Part shown: one piece after another, positions 8,971 through 17,784 of the stretch | Numbering within the stretch: the first letter of the stretch is position 1 | Layout of the letters: every line of letters starts with the position of its first letter | NCBI GenBank assembly: GCA_018376535.1 | Contig: JAHABC010000002.1 | Coordinates: forward strand, 1 to 64,000 | Source: Ruminococcus sp. | Lineage (GTDB): Bacteria > Bacillota > Clostridia > Oscillospirales > Ruminococcaceae | DNA length: 64,000 nt | Direction: 5' to 3' | The notes under the pieces: generated by a model | The model's database searches: none | What the model was told of the DNA's origin: nothing | Seen by the model: the letters and a program-made list of their open reading frames with translations, nothing else | Program-made: the position numbers and the translations under genes

Positions 8971-9633
8971 AACTTTTACACCATTAGCAATCATTTTGAA
9001 CTTTACGTTTAGATATTCACAAGCCTTCTTGCAAAGTAGCATACGTTGTAAGAATATTTCAAAGTATTCCATAACGGAAGATATTTCAGTATCTAGGGTT
9101 AAATCCAGTACTATGGATTTATTATCATCGGCAAAGTATAGACTGGATTTCTCAACTGCATAGTTTACACGGTCATGAATATCAAAAGTAATGAAGTCGG
9201 TGTTACGCACACGACTACGTCTAACATCGGTCTTATCTGCAATTATTAACGATGCAGATATCGGACTAATAGGTTCGGCTGTACTCTCATCGTGGTTTCC
9301 TATTGCAGATATTATAGTGCATATTTCTTCTGGAGGCATATTAATGTTATCTAATAGACGGAACGCCATTACTGCTCCACTTTGAGCGTGGTCTATACGA
9401 TTTATTACATTTCCTATATCGTGCATGATACCAGCAATCTTACCTAGTTCAACTTCACGTTCAGAATATCCAAGAGTGCTTAAAATCATGCCCGTTTTTT
9501 GAGCGACCATCTCAACGTGTGCAAACGAATGTTCAGTATAGCCTAACTCTTTTAGTGCCTCATCGGCTTTACGAATGTATGTCATAATGGTGGGATTTTT
9601 ATGTATATATTCATAAGTTACAAAACTAGCCAT
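8965..9633 (-). CDS. HD-domain metal-dependent phosphohydrolase
   Basis: About 223 aa with an HD-superfamily core: H in HSFAHV, HD in IMHDIGN, then H in GNHDES and a D in IIADKTDV. Such proteins hydrolyse phosphomonoesters or nucleotides; the substrate is not known here. Two starts are possible: ATG at 9633 (11 bp after GGAG) or TTG at 9639 (5 bp after it), changing two residues. It lies between asnB and pyrB on the same strand, so a role in nucleotide or nitrogen metabolism is conceivable but not shown. Confidence 0.85.
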   Translation of the reverse strand: MASFVTYEYIHKNPTIMTYIRKADEALKELGYTEHSFAHVEMVAQKTGMILSTLGYSEREVELGKIAGIMHDIGNVINRIDHAQSGAVMAFRLLDNINMPPEEICTIISAIGNHDESTAEPISPISASLIIADKTDVRRSRVRNTDFITFDIHDRVNYAVEKSSLYFADDNKSIVLDLTLDTEISSVMEYFEIFLQRMLLCKKACEYLNVKFKMIANGVKVI

Positions 9634-9665
9634 ATTCAAAATTTCTCCATTTAATTATATTAGTT

Positions 9666-9700
9666 AAGTATATCTTTGCGTTGCCCACAAAGATATACTT
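9666..9700. other. 13-bp inverted repeat after asnB
   Basis: AAGTATATCTTTG (9666-9678) and CAAAGATATACTT (9688-9700) form a perfect 13-bp stem with a 9-nt loop, 18 bp past the asnB stop. In the asnB direction there is no T-run, so it looks more like a stability or partial-termination hairpin between asnB and the HD gene. Confidence 0.6.
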
Positions 9701-9717
9701 ATTTCGAAAATAGTCTA

Positions 9718-11601
9718 TTAAAAAGTTATATCTATGCTTTTATCCTCGAAGTATACTCCGTACCATATTAGGAATATGAATATAGTCCAAATTTTACGGC
9801 TATTATCTTTATGGCCATTTTTGTGGTCGTCTAGTAGTTTGACTAAAAGTTCGGTATTAAAGAACTGCTCCGATGTTGAAGAGGTAAAGTAACCTTTAAC
9901 TATGTTGTAGTACTTATCTTCTTTTAACCAAACTCTAATTGGAACTGGAAATCCTAACTTCTTCTTGGCTGAAGTAGATGCAGTTTCCTTAGGAGTATCT
10001 TTTTTAGATGCTAAACGCATAGCATACTTAGTTACATACTTAGTATGTTCGTCAGTGATTTCTTTACGGGTTACTCTGTACTTGGTTGGAATACGTTCAG
10101 CAAGTTCCATTACTTTTCTATCTAGGAATGGTACACGAACTTCTAAAGAATGTGCCATGCTCATCTTGTCGGCTTTAAGTAGGATATCACCAGCTAACCA
10201 AAGGTGTAAGTCAAGATATTGCATCTTGGTAACTTCGTCTTGGTCTTTAACCTTATCGTAGAATGGTTTAGTAATCTCCATAGGGTTAGGAGCGTTAGTA
10301 GATATCTTTAATAGAGCCTTTCTTTCCTCTGGAGTGAACATATAGGCATTACCTATAAATCTTTCTTCAAGAGTCTTTCCCTTTCTAACAAAGAAGTTTA
10401 CTCCTCTTTGAGCAGGTATATGACTAGCTAAGTTTCCTACAGCCTTTTTAAAACTCATAGGAAGTCTATCGTAGAAAGTTCCGTTAGGTTCAGAATATAC
10501 GTTGTATCCACCGAATAACTCATCTGCACCTTCTCCAGATAGTGCTACCTTTACCTTTTCCGATGCTATGGAACATACGAAAAACAACGCTATAGAAGCA
10601 GGGTCTGCAAGTGGTTCGTCCATGTGATACTGTATCCTTGCTAGATTATTCCAATATTCTTCTGGCTTGATAACCTTGTTATAGTTAGCCTTTCCTATAG
10701 CCTTTGAAAAGTTTTTAGCCCAACCTATTTCATTGTATTTTTCATCTTCGCCAAAGCCTACGGTGAAAGTTTTGTCTACATCAGCAATACAAGCCACATA
10801 GCTACTATCTACGCCACTAGATAGGAATGAACCTACTTCAACGTCGGCGATTTTATGAGCCTTAACGCTATCGTGGAAAGTATCGGATATTTGATTTACC
10901 CAATCATCTAGTGAGGGCTTATCATCTGTATGGAATTTAACTTCCCAGTAACGTTTTATATCTAGTTTACCGTCCTTGTAGATAAAGTAGTGTGCAGGTG
11001 GTAACTTATAAGTATTCTTGAAGAAAGTTTCTGTAGTAGGTGAGTATTGGAATGTTAGATAGTTCTCAAGAGCAGTAGTATTTAACTCTTTTTTGAATGC
11101 AGGGTGTTCAAGAAAACTTTTAATCTCTGAACCGAACATAAAAGTATCGCCAAAAGTTGCATAGTACATTGGTTTTATACCAAAGTAATCTCTAGCACCA
11201 AATAGTTGATTTTTATTCTTATCCCAGATTACAAAAGAGAACATTCCTCTAAGTTTGTTTAAAAGGTCAGTTCCATACTGTTCGTATCCATGGATTAAAA
11301 CTTCACTATCGGTACTATTTTTAAATGTATGACCAGCTTTAATAAGTTCAGCCTTAATATCTTGGAAGTTATATATTTCACCGTTGAACACTAACGCAAT
11401 AGAGCCATCTTCGTTAAACATAGGTTGGTTTCCATCGGCAGTGATACCTATTATACTTAATCTTCTATGACCTAAAGCCACCTTATCATCTATATAACTA
11501 CCTTCAGCGTCAGGACCTCGATGTTTAATCTTATCCATCATTTTAGATAGAACCACATTAGAATTATCAATGTGATTTGTAAAGCCTACAATTCCACACA
11601 T
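9718..11601 (-). CDS. asnB: Asparagine synthase, glutamine-hydrolysing
   Basis: Makes asparagine from aspartate, ATP and glutamine. The start at 11601 leaves MCGIVGF, so Cys2 becomes the N-terminal nucleophile of the class II glutaminase domain; an AGGAGG site sits upstream. The N-terminal domain shows KHRGPD, LGHRRLSI and FNGEIYNF; the synthetase domain has FLSSGVDSS (PP-loop) and LSGEGADELFGGY. The product is 627 aa, normal for AsnB. It is preceded by its own promoter and a structured leader of about 160 nt, and followed by the HD gene and pyrB. Confidence 0.96.
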   Translation of the reverse strand: MCGIVGFTNHIDNSNVVLSKMMDKIKHRGPDAEGSYIDDKVALGHRRLSIIGITADGNQPMFNEDGSIALVFNGEIYNFQDIKAELIKAGHTFKNSTDSEVLIHGYEQYGTDLLNKLRGMFSFVIWDKNKNQLFGARDYFGIKPMYYATFGDTFMFGSEIKSFLEHPAFKKELNTTALENYLTFQYSPTTETFFKNTYKLPPAHYFIYKDGKLDIKRYWEVKFHTDDKPSLDDWVNQISDTFHDSVKAHKIADVEVGSFLSSGVDSSYVACIADVDKTFTVGFGEDEKYNEIGWAKNFSKAIGKANYNKVIKPEEYWNNLARIQYHMDEPLADPASIALFFVCSIASEKVKVALSGEGADELFGGYNVYSEPNGTFYDRLPMSFKKAVGNLASHIPAQRGVNFFVRKGKTLEERFIGNAYMFTPEERKALLKISTNAPNPMEITKPFYDKVKDQDEVTKMQYLDLHLWLAGDILLKADKMSMAHSLEVRVPFLDRKVMELAERIPTKYRVTRKEITDEHTKYVTKYAMRLASKKDTPKETASTSAKKKLGFPVPIRVWLKEDKYYNIVKGYFTSSTSEQFFNTELLVKLLDDHKNGHKDNSRKIWTIFIFLIWYGVYFEDKSIDITF

Positions 11602-11639
11602 AATAAAAAAATAAACCTCCTGTAAATAGTTTAAAGGGC

Positions 11640-11760
11640 ATAACTTATACATTAGTAGTCAATAATAAGTTATGGCAACTAGTTAAGTTTCTTGATACTT
11701 TAACGAACTACCATATAATGTTATAATAGTTATCCTTTTAAAGTAGAGTAATCAAGATAC
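11640..11760 (-). promoter_or_regulatory. Structured asnB mRNA leader
   Basis: On the minus strand, nested arms TCTTGAT/ATCAAGA and ACTTTAA/TTAAAGT enclose AACTA/TAGTT, giving a long three-part hairpin at about 11690-11757. A second hairpin, ATAACTTAT/ATAAGTTAT (11640-11675), lies just before the ribosome site. No T-box consensus is visible. The structure is inferred by eye; regulation is not proven. Confidence 0.5.
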
Positions 11761-11768
11761 TATTAAAT

Positions 11769-11797
11769 ATTATACTATATTCCAAAGTTTAATGCAA
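11769..11797 (-). promoter_or_regulatory. asnB promoter
   Basis: On the minus strand TTGCAT (11797-11792) and TATAAT (11774-11769) are separated by 17 bp. This places the transcript start near 11762, about 160 nt before the asnB start. Confidence 0.75.
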
Positions 11798-11845
11798 TAA
11801 CTATTATAACAATTTTAAAAAATAACTGAAATATTAAAAAATATG

Positions 11846-11874
11846 TTGCAAAATTCTTGAAATTACGGTATAAT
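11846..11874 (+). promoter_or_regulatory. Promoter of the SGNH hydrolase operon
   Basis: TTGCAA (11846-11851) and TATAAT (11869-11874) with a 17-bp spacer, about 85 bp before the coding start. Confidence 0.75.
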
Positions 11875-11960
11875 ATAGCTTGTACTTTAAATTGTGATTC
11901 GGTAGTTACATCTATTTAAAAAATTTAAAAGTATTGCTTAGAAAGGAAGTATATAAGATT

Positions 11961-12878
11961 ATGTCACAACAAAATAGTTCAAATGATGCTAGAAAAGTTT
12001 CTCATAATAAAGGAAATACTTCTAGTGGTAGGAAGTCTAATGTCAGAAAGAAAAAACCTAAGTTTAGAATATCATCTATAGTATATATATTTTTTATTGT
12101 GTATATAGCTAGTTTCTTTGCATATATGGTTCAGGCTAATAAGACTAATAAAATTCCTACTAAAGAAGATTCTATCATGGTGGGCGATAGTTCAAATAAT
12201 AGTGCATCTACTGAGGAAGTTACTACTGTAGATGATAATGCGACTGTTATGGCTGTTAATCCAGTAGCAGAAGGAACTCCAGTAGGTGAGGAGTATCTAA
12301 ATACTTGTATATTCATTGGAGATTCTATTTCTGAAGGATTTTCAGGATACTTCTTCTTAGATGATGCTAATGTGTTGGCAAAAAAAGGACTTCGCCCTGA
12401 TACGGTTTGTTCCGAAGTTATTAGTAATCCAGTATATGGCGACGTTTTGGCTATAGATGGTATAGTTCAATCGGGATTTAAAAATATATACATTATGCTC
12501 GGTAGTAACGGCATAGGCTGGGTTAAAAATGATGATATGTTAGATGGCTATACTGAGTTTATTAATCAAATTAAAGATAAAGTCGCTGATGCTAATATAT
12601 ATATAGTATCCATGCCACCAGTTTCTGCTAAAAGAGAAGATACTAACGAATATGCTACTATTGGCGATGGTTTAGTATACAACTCTACTATAGATGAGTT
12701 AAATCAACTATATTTAAATTTGGCTAATCAACTAGGTGTGCATTATTTGGATATAAATAGCTATCTAAAAGACGATACTGGCAAACTACCTTACGATAGC
12801 TCTACTGATGGTATGCACTTCGATAGTCAAACGTATCAAAAAGTGTTAGACTATGTTTGCTCACACGTTGCCGAATAG
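11961..12878 (+). CDS. Membrane-anchored SGNH/GDSL hydrolase-like protein
   Basis: A 305-aa protein: a basic N-terminus of about 35 residues, one membrane segment (near 36-57), a low-complexity Ser/Thr/Val linker and an extracellular SGNH domain. Block I is IFIGDSISEGF (Ser nucleophile), block III is MLGSNGIGW (oxyanion Asn) and block V is STDGMHFD (Asp-His pair). These enzymes remove or transfer acyl groups, often on surface glycans. The ATG at 11961 is preferred because AGAAAGGAAG precedes it. The next gene is a paralogue, 14 bp downstream. Confidence 0.85.
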   Translation: MSQQNSSNDARKVSHNKGNTSSGRKSNVRKKKPKFRISSIVYIFFIVYIASFFAYMVQANKTNKIPTKEDSIMVGDSSNNSASTEEVTTVDDNATVMAVNPVAEGTPVGEEYLNTCIFIGDSISEGFSGYFFLDDANVLAKKGLRPDTVCSEVISNPVYGDVLAIDGIVQSGFKNIYIMLGSNGIGWVKNDDMLDGYTEFINQIKDKVADANIYIVSMPPVSAKREDTNEYATIGDGLVYNSTIDELNQLYLNLANQLGVHYLDINSYLKDDTGKLPYDSSTDGMHFDSQTYQKVLDYVCSHVAE

Positions 12879-12892
12879 AAGGTGCTATAAAT

Positions 12893-13801
12893 ATGATTAA
12901 CAGTCTTATTGTAAGAAAGTTTTCAATAGTATCTATGTTAATTTTATCCACTTTAATGAGTGGTTGTCAAACCTATTCATCTGCTTTAGAGTTTCAAACT
13001 ATTTCCGATGATACTACTATTACTACTACTGTTAGCACATCGGAAGAAGTTTCCACTACCACCGAAATTTCTACTACTACTGAGGCAACTACTACTAGAG
13101 AACATAACTATCAACCTAATATGACAGTATGCTCTATGTATTCTCCTGAGATGGTTACATCTACAGTTGAGGAAACTACTACTACTAGCGTTCCTTTAGT
13201 GGATAGTTCTTATCTATTTCAAGATTGTGCTTTCATTGGCGATTCCTTAACCGTGGGTTTAAGTATGTATGAACTGATTCCTACAGACCACACCTTCGCT
13301 AAAGAAGGTATTAGCATATCTGGTATGAACTCTTTACAACTATATACCAACTATGGATATGCTTATCCAGCACAAGCACTATCTTATTGGCAACCTAAAC
13401 ATTTATATATAATGTTGGGTATAAATGGCGTATCTTGGATATCTAATGATAAGGCTATTGAAAGCTACAGACAACTTATTGATACTATTCTTAGTTACAA
13501 TATAGCTAGTATTCAAGATATTAATATAATATCGGTGTTGCCAGTTGCTTACTCTAAAGAAATTATAGATACTGTAGACAATGGCAGAATTTTGAACTCC
13601 GAAATAGACAGCTTTAACGAACAGTTGAAAATTATGGCAGATAGCTATAATATTAACTATATAGACGCAAATAGCAGATTGAAAAATCTATCTACTGGGT
13701 GTCTTCCAGATGATTTGACTGTAGACGGTATACATCTTACTAAAAGTGGCTACGAATTGGTCGTACAGGCTATCTTAGATGATGTAAACTATAGAAATTA
13801 A
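12893..13801 (+). CDS. SGNH/GDSL hydrolase-like lipoprotein
   Basis: A 302-aa paralogue of the preceding gene, anchored as a lipoprotein (signal ends LMSG-C, Cys near residue 24). A long Thr-rich linker, with repeated STTTE-like runs, spans about residues 45-110. The catalytic domain has AFIGDSLTVGL, MLGINGVSW and VDGIHLT, the SGNH blocks I, III and V. The ATG at 12893 follows AGAAGGTG. Two adjacent SGNH enzymes and a DUF4358 lipoprotein suggest a small envelope acyl-modification operon, but no acyltransferase (MBOAT) gene is next to them. Confidence 0.85.
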   Translation: MINSLIVRKFSIVSMLILSTLMSGCQTYSSALEFQTISDDTTITTTVSTSEEVSTTTEISTTTEATTTREHNYQPNMTVCSMYSPEMVTSTVEETTTTSVPLVDSSYLFQDCAFIGDSLTVGLSMYELIPTDHTFAKEGISISGMNSLQLYTNYGYAYPAQALSYWQPKHLYIMLGINGVSWISNDKAIESYRQLIDTILSYNIASIQDINIISVLPVAYSKEIIDTVDNGRILNSEIDSFNEQLKIMADSYNINYIDANSRLKNLSTGCLPDDLTVDGIHLTKSGYELVVQAILDDVNYRN

Positions 13802-13823
13802 TCAAAAGAAAGGATTTTTTATT

Positions 13824-14294
13824 ATGAAAAATAAGAGTATTATTGTAACTATTCTAACTACATTAACTCTACTAACTGCTTGTGGTTCTAGTGGAGGTAC
13901 TGAGGCATCTGCAAGTGTTTCCGATATGGCTAAAGGTGTAACTGAATGTGGTGTATCTTTTAATGAGTTGGCTCAAGTTCCAGATAGCAAGATTGCTACT
14001 GTATATGGTCTATCTGAAGATGACTATTCCGAAGCATCGGCTTATATTGCTGGTTCGGGTGGCTATGCCGATGAAGTCGCTATATTTAAGGCATCTTCTA
14101 GCGATAAGGTCGCTACTATACAAGATGCTCTTAATAAACGTCTTGAAAGCCGTAAGAAAGATTTCGATGGCTACGTCGCTGAACAGTATGACATTCTATG
14201 CAATAGCAAAGTCGTAACTACTGGCGATTACGTCTGCTTGATAGTTTGCTCCGATAACTCTACTGCTGAAGATACTTACAATTCTTACTTTTAA
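13824..14294 (+). CDS. DUF4358-type lipoprotein
   Basis: A 156-aa lipoprotein with signal peptide and lipobox LLTA-C (Cys near residue 20). The rest resembles DUF4358: ADEVAIFKA, then a basic helix KRLESRKKDFDGY and GDYVCLIVCSD near the C-terminus. The biochemical role is unknown. In related clostridia such proteins occur near surface acyl-transfer genes (family knowledge, from memory). It is third in the SGNH operon and followed by a strong terminator. Confidence 0.75.
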   Translation: MKNKSIIVTILTTLTLLTACGSSGGTEASASVSDMAKGVTECGVSFNELAQVPDSKIATVYGLSEDDYSEASAYIAGSGGYADEVAIFKASSSDKVATIQDALNKRLESRKKDFDGYVAEQYDILCNSKVVTTGDYVCLIVCSDNSTAEDTYNSYF

Positions 14295-14313
14295 TGTTAT
14301 ATAGTGTATATGT

Positions 14314-14349
14314 AGAACACTCATGTGTATAGTGAGTGTTCTTTTTTTA
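14314..14349 (+). terminator. Terminator of the SGNH/DUF4358 operon
   Basis: Perfect 10-bp stem AGAACACTCA / TGAGTGTTCT followed by seven T. Confidence 0.93.
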
Positions 14350-14422
14350 ATCAATTTATATGAAAAAATATCAATTTAAGCAAAAATTTTAACACTTTAT
14401 TCACACATTTCAAAAAATAGTG

Positions 14423-14431
14423 TGTTATAAT
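14423..14431 (+). promoter_or_regulatory. Extended -10 promoter of cmk operon
   Basis: TGTTATAAT is an extended -10 element about 48 bp before cmk. No good -35 box lies at 17 bp, which fits an extended -10 promoter. Confidence 0.5.
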
Positions 14432-14478
14432 ATGAGGTACACTAGTATAATAGTAAATTAAAGGAGTTTTAAGGTCAA

Positions 14479-15147
14479 ATGTCTATTATTAATATTGCAA
14501 TCGATGGCCCTGCTGGTGCTGGTAAAAGTTCTGTAGCTAAAGAAGTTTCTAAAAGATTGGGTTTTATTTATATCGATACTGGAGCTTTATACAGAGCTAT
14601 AGCTTATTATGTATATAATAAGGGCGTTCAGGATTTTGCAACTGATAAGGTAGTTCCTCTACTTGATGAAATTAATATCGAATTAAAGTATATTCAAGAT
14701 GTACAGAGAGTATTCGTAAATGGTATTGATGTTTCTGACTATATTAGAACTCCTAATATATCTTTAGGGGCTTCTAAAGTTTCAGCTATACCTGAGGTTA
14801 GAAGCTTTTTGTTATACCTTCAAAGAGATATCGCTAGAACTAACAGCGTTATTATGGACGGCAGAGATATCGGAACTGTAGTTCTTCCTAATGCAGATTT
14901 GAAAATATTCTTGACTGCCTCCCCAGAAGAACGTGCTAACAGAAGATATAATCAGTTGAAAGATACTCCTAACTGTCCTTGCTGGGAACAGATACTAGAG
15001 GACATTAATCAACGTGATTACAACGATACCCACCGAGATATAGCCCCTCTTAAACAGTCGGAAGATGCTATACTTTTAGATACTTCCGATATGACTCAAG
15101 ACCAAACTATTACACATATTCTATCTTTAGTTAGAGAAATATCGTGA
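14479..15147 (+). CDS. cmk: Cytidylate kinase
   Basis: A 222-aa CMP/dCMP kinase. P-loop GPAGAGKSS at residues 9-17, the IDTGALYRA segment after it, the GRDIGTVVLP segment for the nucleotide, and RANRRYNQL in the lid. It makes CDP for RNA, DNA and lipid synthesis. AAGGAG precedes the ATG. It starts a cmk-plsC-ispH/S1 operon, a common order in clostridia. Confidence 0.97.
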   Translation: MSIINIAIDGPAGAGKSSVAKEVSKRLGFIYIDTGALYRAIAYYVYNKGVQDFATDKVVPLLDEINIELKYIQDVQRVFVNGIDVSDYIRTPNISLGASKVSAIPEVRSFLLYLQRDIARTNSVIMDGRDIGTVVLPNADLKIFLTASPEERANRRYNQLKDTPNCPCWEQILEDINQRDYNDTHRDIAPLKQSEDAILLDTSDMTQDQTITHILSLVREIS

Positions 15148-15185
15148 TGGCTCTTGCGTAATATTTTTACTTTTGGAGTGATTTA

Positions 15186-15782
15186 ATGTTTTATTCATTA
15201 CTTAGAAAGATTATATTGGGTATATATAAACTTTGGTATAACCTTTCTATTGAGGGTACAGAGAATATAGATAACTCTAAACCTTATATATATGCAAGTA
15301 ATCATAGAAGTTACGCCGACCCCGTTTTGATAAGTATTTCTGTAAAACATAGGTTCGCTTATATGGCTAAAGAAGAACTCTTTGAACAGAATATCTTTTT
15401 TACTACCTTAATAAAGATTATGGGTGCTTTCCCCGTCGTTAGAGGCAGTGGCGATATGACCGTTATTAATACTGCTATTGAAAAACTCGACAGTGGCAAA
15501 AATTTGGTAATCTTTCCAGAGGGTACTCGCTCAAAAGATGGTAAGGTTGGCAAGGGTAAGACTGGTGTGGCTTTAATAGTAGCTAAATCTAATTACGATG
15601 TTATTCCCGTTGGAATTATCTTTGAAGGTGAAAAACTTCACTTTAGAAGTAAGGTAACTGTTAAGTATGGAAAACCTATCCATGCTAGTGAGTTCGCTCT
15701 ACCTGAAAACGCTACTTCTAGAGATGTTAAACCTATTAAAAATAAGATTATGTCCGCTATAACTGAATTGGTTGAGGGTTAG
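15186..15782 (+). CDS. plsC: 1-acyl-sn-glycerol-3-phosphate acyltransferase
   Basis: A 198-aa membrane-associated acyltransferase that forms phosphatidic acid. Block I NHRSYADP (NHxxxxD, residues about 39-45 region) and block III FPEGTRSKDG are present. There is no extended N-terminal membrane domain, so it is the short PlsC form. It is 38 bp after cmk and slightly upstream of ispH. Confidence 0.93.
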   Translation: MFYSLLRKIILGIYKLWYNLSIEGTENIDNSKPYIYASNHRSYADPVLISISVKHRFAYMAKEELFEQNIFFTTLIKIMGAFPVVRGSGDMTVINTAIEKLDSGKNLVIFPEGTRSKDGKVGKGKTGVALIVAKSNYDVIPVGIIFEGEKLHFRSKVTVKYGKPIHASEFALPENATSRDVKPIKNKIMSAITELVEG

Positions 15783-15801
15783 GAGTGTAAAAAAAATTTT
15801 C

Positions 15802-17724
15802 ATGAATATAACTATCGCTAAGTATGCTGGTTTCTGTTTTGGTGTTGACAGAGCTTTGAAAATAGTGTATAATGAAATAGATACGTTAAATAATATTGCT
15901 ACGTTTGGTCCTATTATTCATAATCCCGATGTGGTTCAAGATTTGAAAAATCACGGGGTTAGAATTGTGAATAAAATTTCCGAATTGAAACCTAATGAAA
16001 CTGTTATTATACGCTCTCATGGAGTTTCTAATTCGATATATAAACAAATCGCTGAACAAGGCAATAACTATATAGATGCAACTTGTCCATTTGTGGCTAA
16101 AATCCATAAGATTGTAGAAGAAAAATCTAAGGCTGGTTATACCGTACTCATCGCTGGAGATAAAACTCATGCAGAAGTGGAAGGCATAGTCGGTCATTGC
16201 GTGGATAACTCTGCTTATGTGTTTTCTAACGTGGAGGAACTTCTAAGTATATTAGATGGTATCCAAGATGCTTCTAAAGTTGCTATAGTATCTCAAACCA
16301 CTTTTAATACTAATATCTGGCAAGATTGTTGCTCAGCTATTGAAAATCGTGGGTGTGAGGTGTTTAATACTATCTGTAGTGCTACATCTTGCAGACAGTT
16401 GGAAAGTATTGAACTAGCTAAACGTTCCGATGCTATGATTATAGTCGGCGGTAAAAACAGTTCTAATACTAAAAAGTTGTTCACCGTATGCAGTGAACAT
16501 TGTAAATTTTGCATACACATTGAAAATGCGTCCGAATTAGATGGCATCGACTTCGGAAATGCTAATAATATTGGTATTACGGCAGGTGCTTCTACACCAG
16601 CCTATATTATAAAGGAGGTTCAAGTTCACATGGAGAATTTGAAAAATAATATTGAAAATAACGAAACTGAAGATTTTGGTGCTCTATTAGACCAATCTTT
16701 CAAAAAAATACATACAAAGGAGAAAGTTACTGCTAAGGTAGTTAAGGTTGAAGATAATGAAATTATTGTAGACTTAGGTACTAAACATACTGGCTACGTT
16801 TCACTCGCTGATTTAACTGATGACCCTAAGCTAAAACCTTCCGATATTGTTAAGGTTGATGACGAAATAGAACTTATCGTTCTTAAAGTAAATGACGCTG
16901 ATGGCGTTGCTTATCTATCTAGAAAAGAAGTTGACAAGGTTGACGGCTTTAACAAGGTAGTTAAGGCTTACGAAAATGATGAGGTTATTGAAGGTACTAT
17001 CATTAATGTAGTAAATGGTGGCGTTATTGCTACTTACTCTGGTGTTAAGATTTTCATTCCTGTATCACTAGTTGGCGTTCCTAAGGGCGAAGATTTACAC
17101 AACTTACTAAAACAAAAGATTAAATTTAAAATCATTGAAGTTAATGAAGGCAAAAAGAGAGCCGTTGGTTCTGTTAAGGCTGTTAAAAAGGCTGAAAAAG
17201 AAGCTGCTGCTCTTAAGTTCTGGGAAACTGTTAAGGTTGGCGATGTTTTCAAGGGTGAAGTTAAATCTATTACTAGCTACGGTGCTTTCGTAGACCTTGG
17301 TGGTATCGATGGTATGGTTCACATTTCCGAACTATCTTGGAAGAGAATTAAACACCCTAAGGAAGTAGTTTCCGTTGGTGATACTATCGAAGTTTATGTT
17401 AAGGAACTAGATAAGGAAAGTGGTCGTATCTCCTTAGGTTACAAGAAGGAAGAAGATAATCCTTGGACTAAGTTTATGAACAACTACAAGGTTGGCGATA
17501 TTACTACTGCTACTATCGTATCTATTACTCCATTTGGTGCTTTTGCTAGAATTATCGATGGCGTAGATGGTCTAATCCACGTTTCTCAAATTTCTAACGA
17601 AAGAGTTGAAGATGTAAAGAGCGTTCTTTCAGTTGGTCAAGAAGTAAAGGTTAAGATTACTGAAATTAATGAGGACAAACATAGAATTTCTATCTCTATG
17701 AAACAAGCACTTGATGAAGACTAA
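15802..17724 (+). CDS. ispH: IspH - ribosomal protein S1 fusion
   Basis: A 641-aa fusion. Residues 1-280 are 4-hydroxy-3-methylbut-2-enyl diphosphate reductase (last step of the MEP isoprenoid pathway) with the three iron-sulfur Cys in GFCFGVDRA, DATCPFV and TICSATSCRQ, plus AGASTPAYIIKEV. Residues 300-640 hold four S1 RNA-binding domains, the last two clearest (YGAFVDLGGIDGMVHISEL and FGAFARIIDGVDGLIHVSQI). IspH-S1 fusions are known in clostridia. The ATG at 15802 gives the usual IspH N-terminus, but the AGGAGTG site is 14 bp away, farther than normal; an ATT at 15796 would be closer. Confidence 0.94.
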   Translation: MNITIAKYAGFCFGVDRALKIVYNEIDTLNNIATFGPIIHNPDVVQDLKNHGVRIVNKISELKPNETVIIRSHGVSNSIYKQIAEQGNNYIDATCPFVAKIHKIVEEKSKAGYTVLIAGDKTHAEVEGIVGHCVDNSAYVFSNVEELLSILDGIQDASKVAIVSQTTFNTNIWQDCCSAIENRGCEVFNTICSATSCRQLESIELAKRSDAMIIVGGKNSSNTKKLFTVCSEHCKFCIHIENASELDGIDFGNANNIGITAGASTPAYIIKEVQVHMENLKNNIENNETEDFGALLDQSFKKIHTKEKVTAKVVKVEDNEIIVDLGTKHTGYVSLADLTDDPKLKPSDIVKVDDEIELIVLKVNDADGVAYLSRKEVDKVDGFNKVVKAYENDEVIEGTIINVVNGGVIATYSGVKIFIPVSLVGVPKGEDLHNLLKQKIKFKIIEVNEGKKRAVGSVKAVKKAEKEAAALKFWETVKVGDVFKGEVKSITSYGAFVDLGGIDGMVHISELSWKRIKHPKEVVSVGDTIEVYVKELDKESGRISLGYKKEEDNPWTKFMNNYKVGDITTATIVSITPFGAFARIIDGVDGLIHVSQISNERVEDVKSVLSVGQEVKVKITEINEDKHRISISMKQALDED

Positions 17725-17743
17725 TCTGTAAAGTGATATATTA

Positions 17744-17778
17744 AAAGTACTCTCTATTTGTGTAGAGAGTACTTTTTT
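17744..17778. terminator. Bidirectional terminator after ispH-S1
   Basis: Stem AAAGTACTCTCTA / TAGAGAGTACTTT followed by T on the + strand; it also lies just past the convergent GNAT gene. Confidence 0.92.
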
Positions 17779-17784
17779 TGATAT

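Noticed and set aside
9666..9700. Intrinsic terminator of asnB
   Set aside because: Perfect stem but no T-run on the minus strand; listed as a hairpin only.
11602..11797. T-box riboswitch for asparagine before asnB
   Set aside because: The conserved T-box sequence and a specifier loop are not visible, although the leader is structured.
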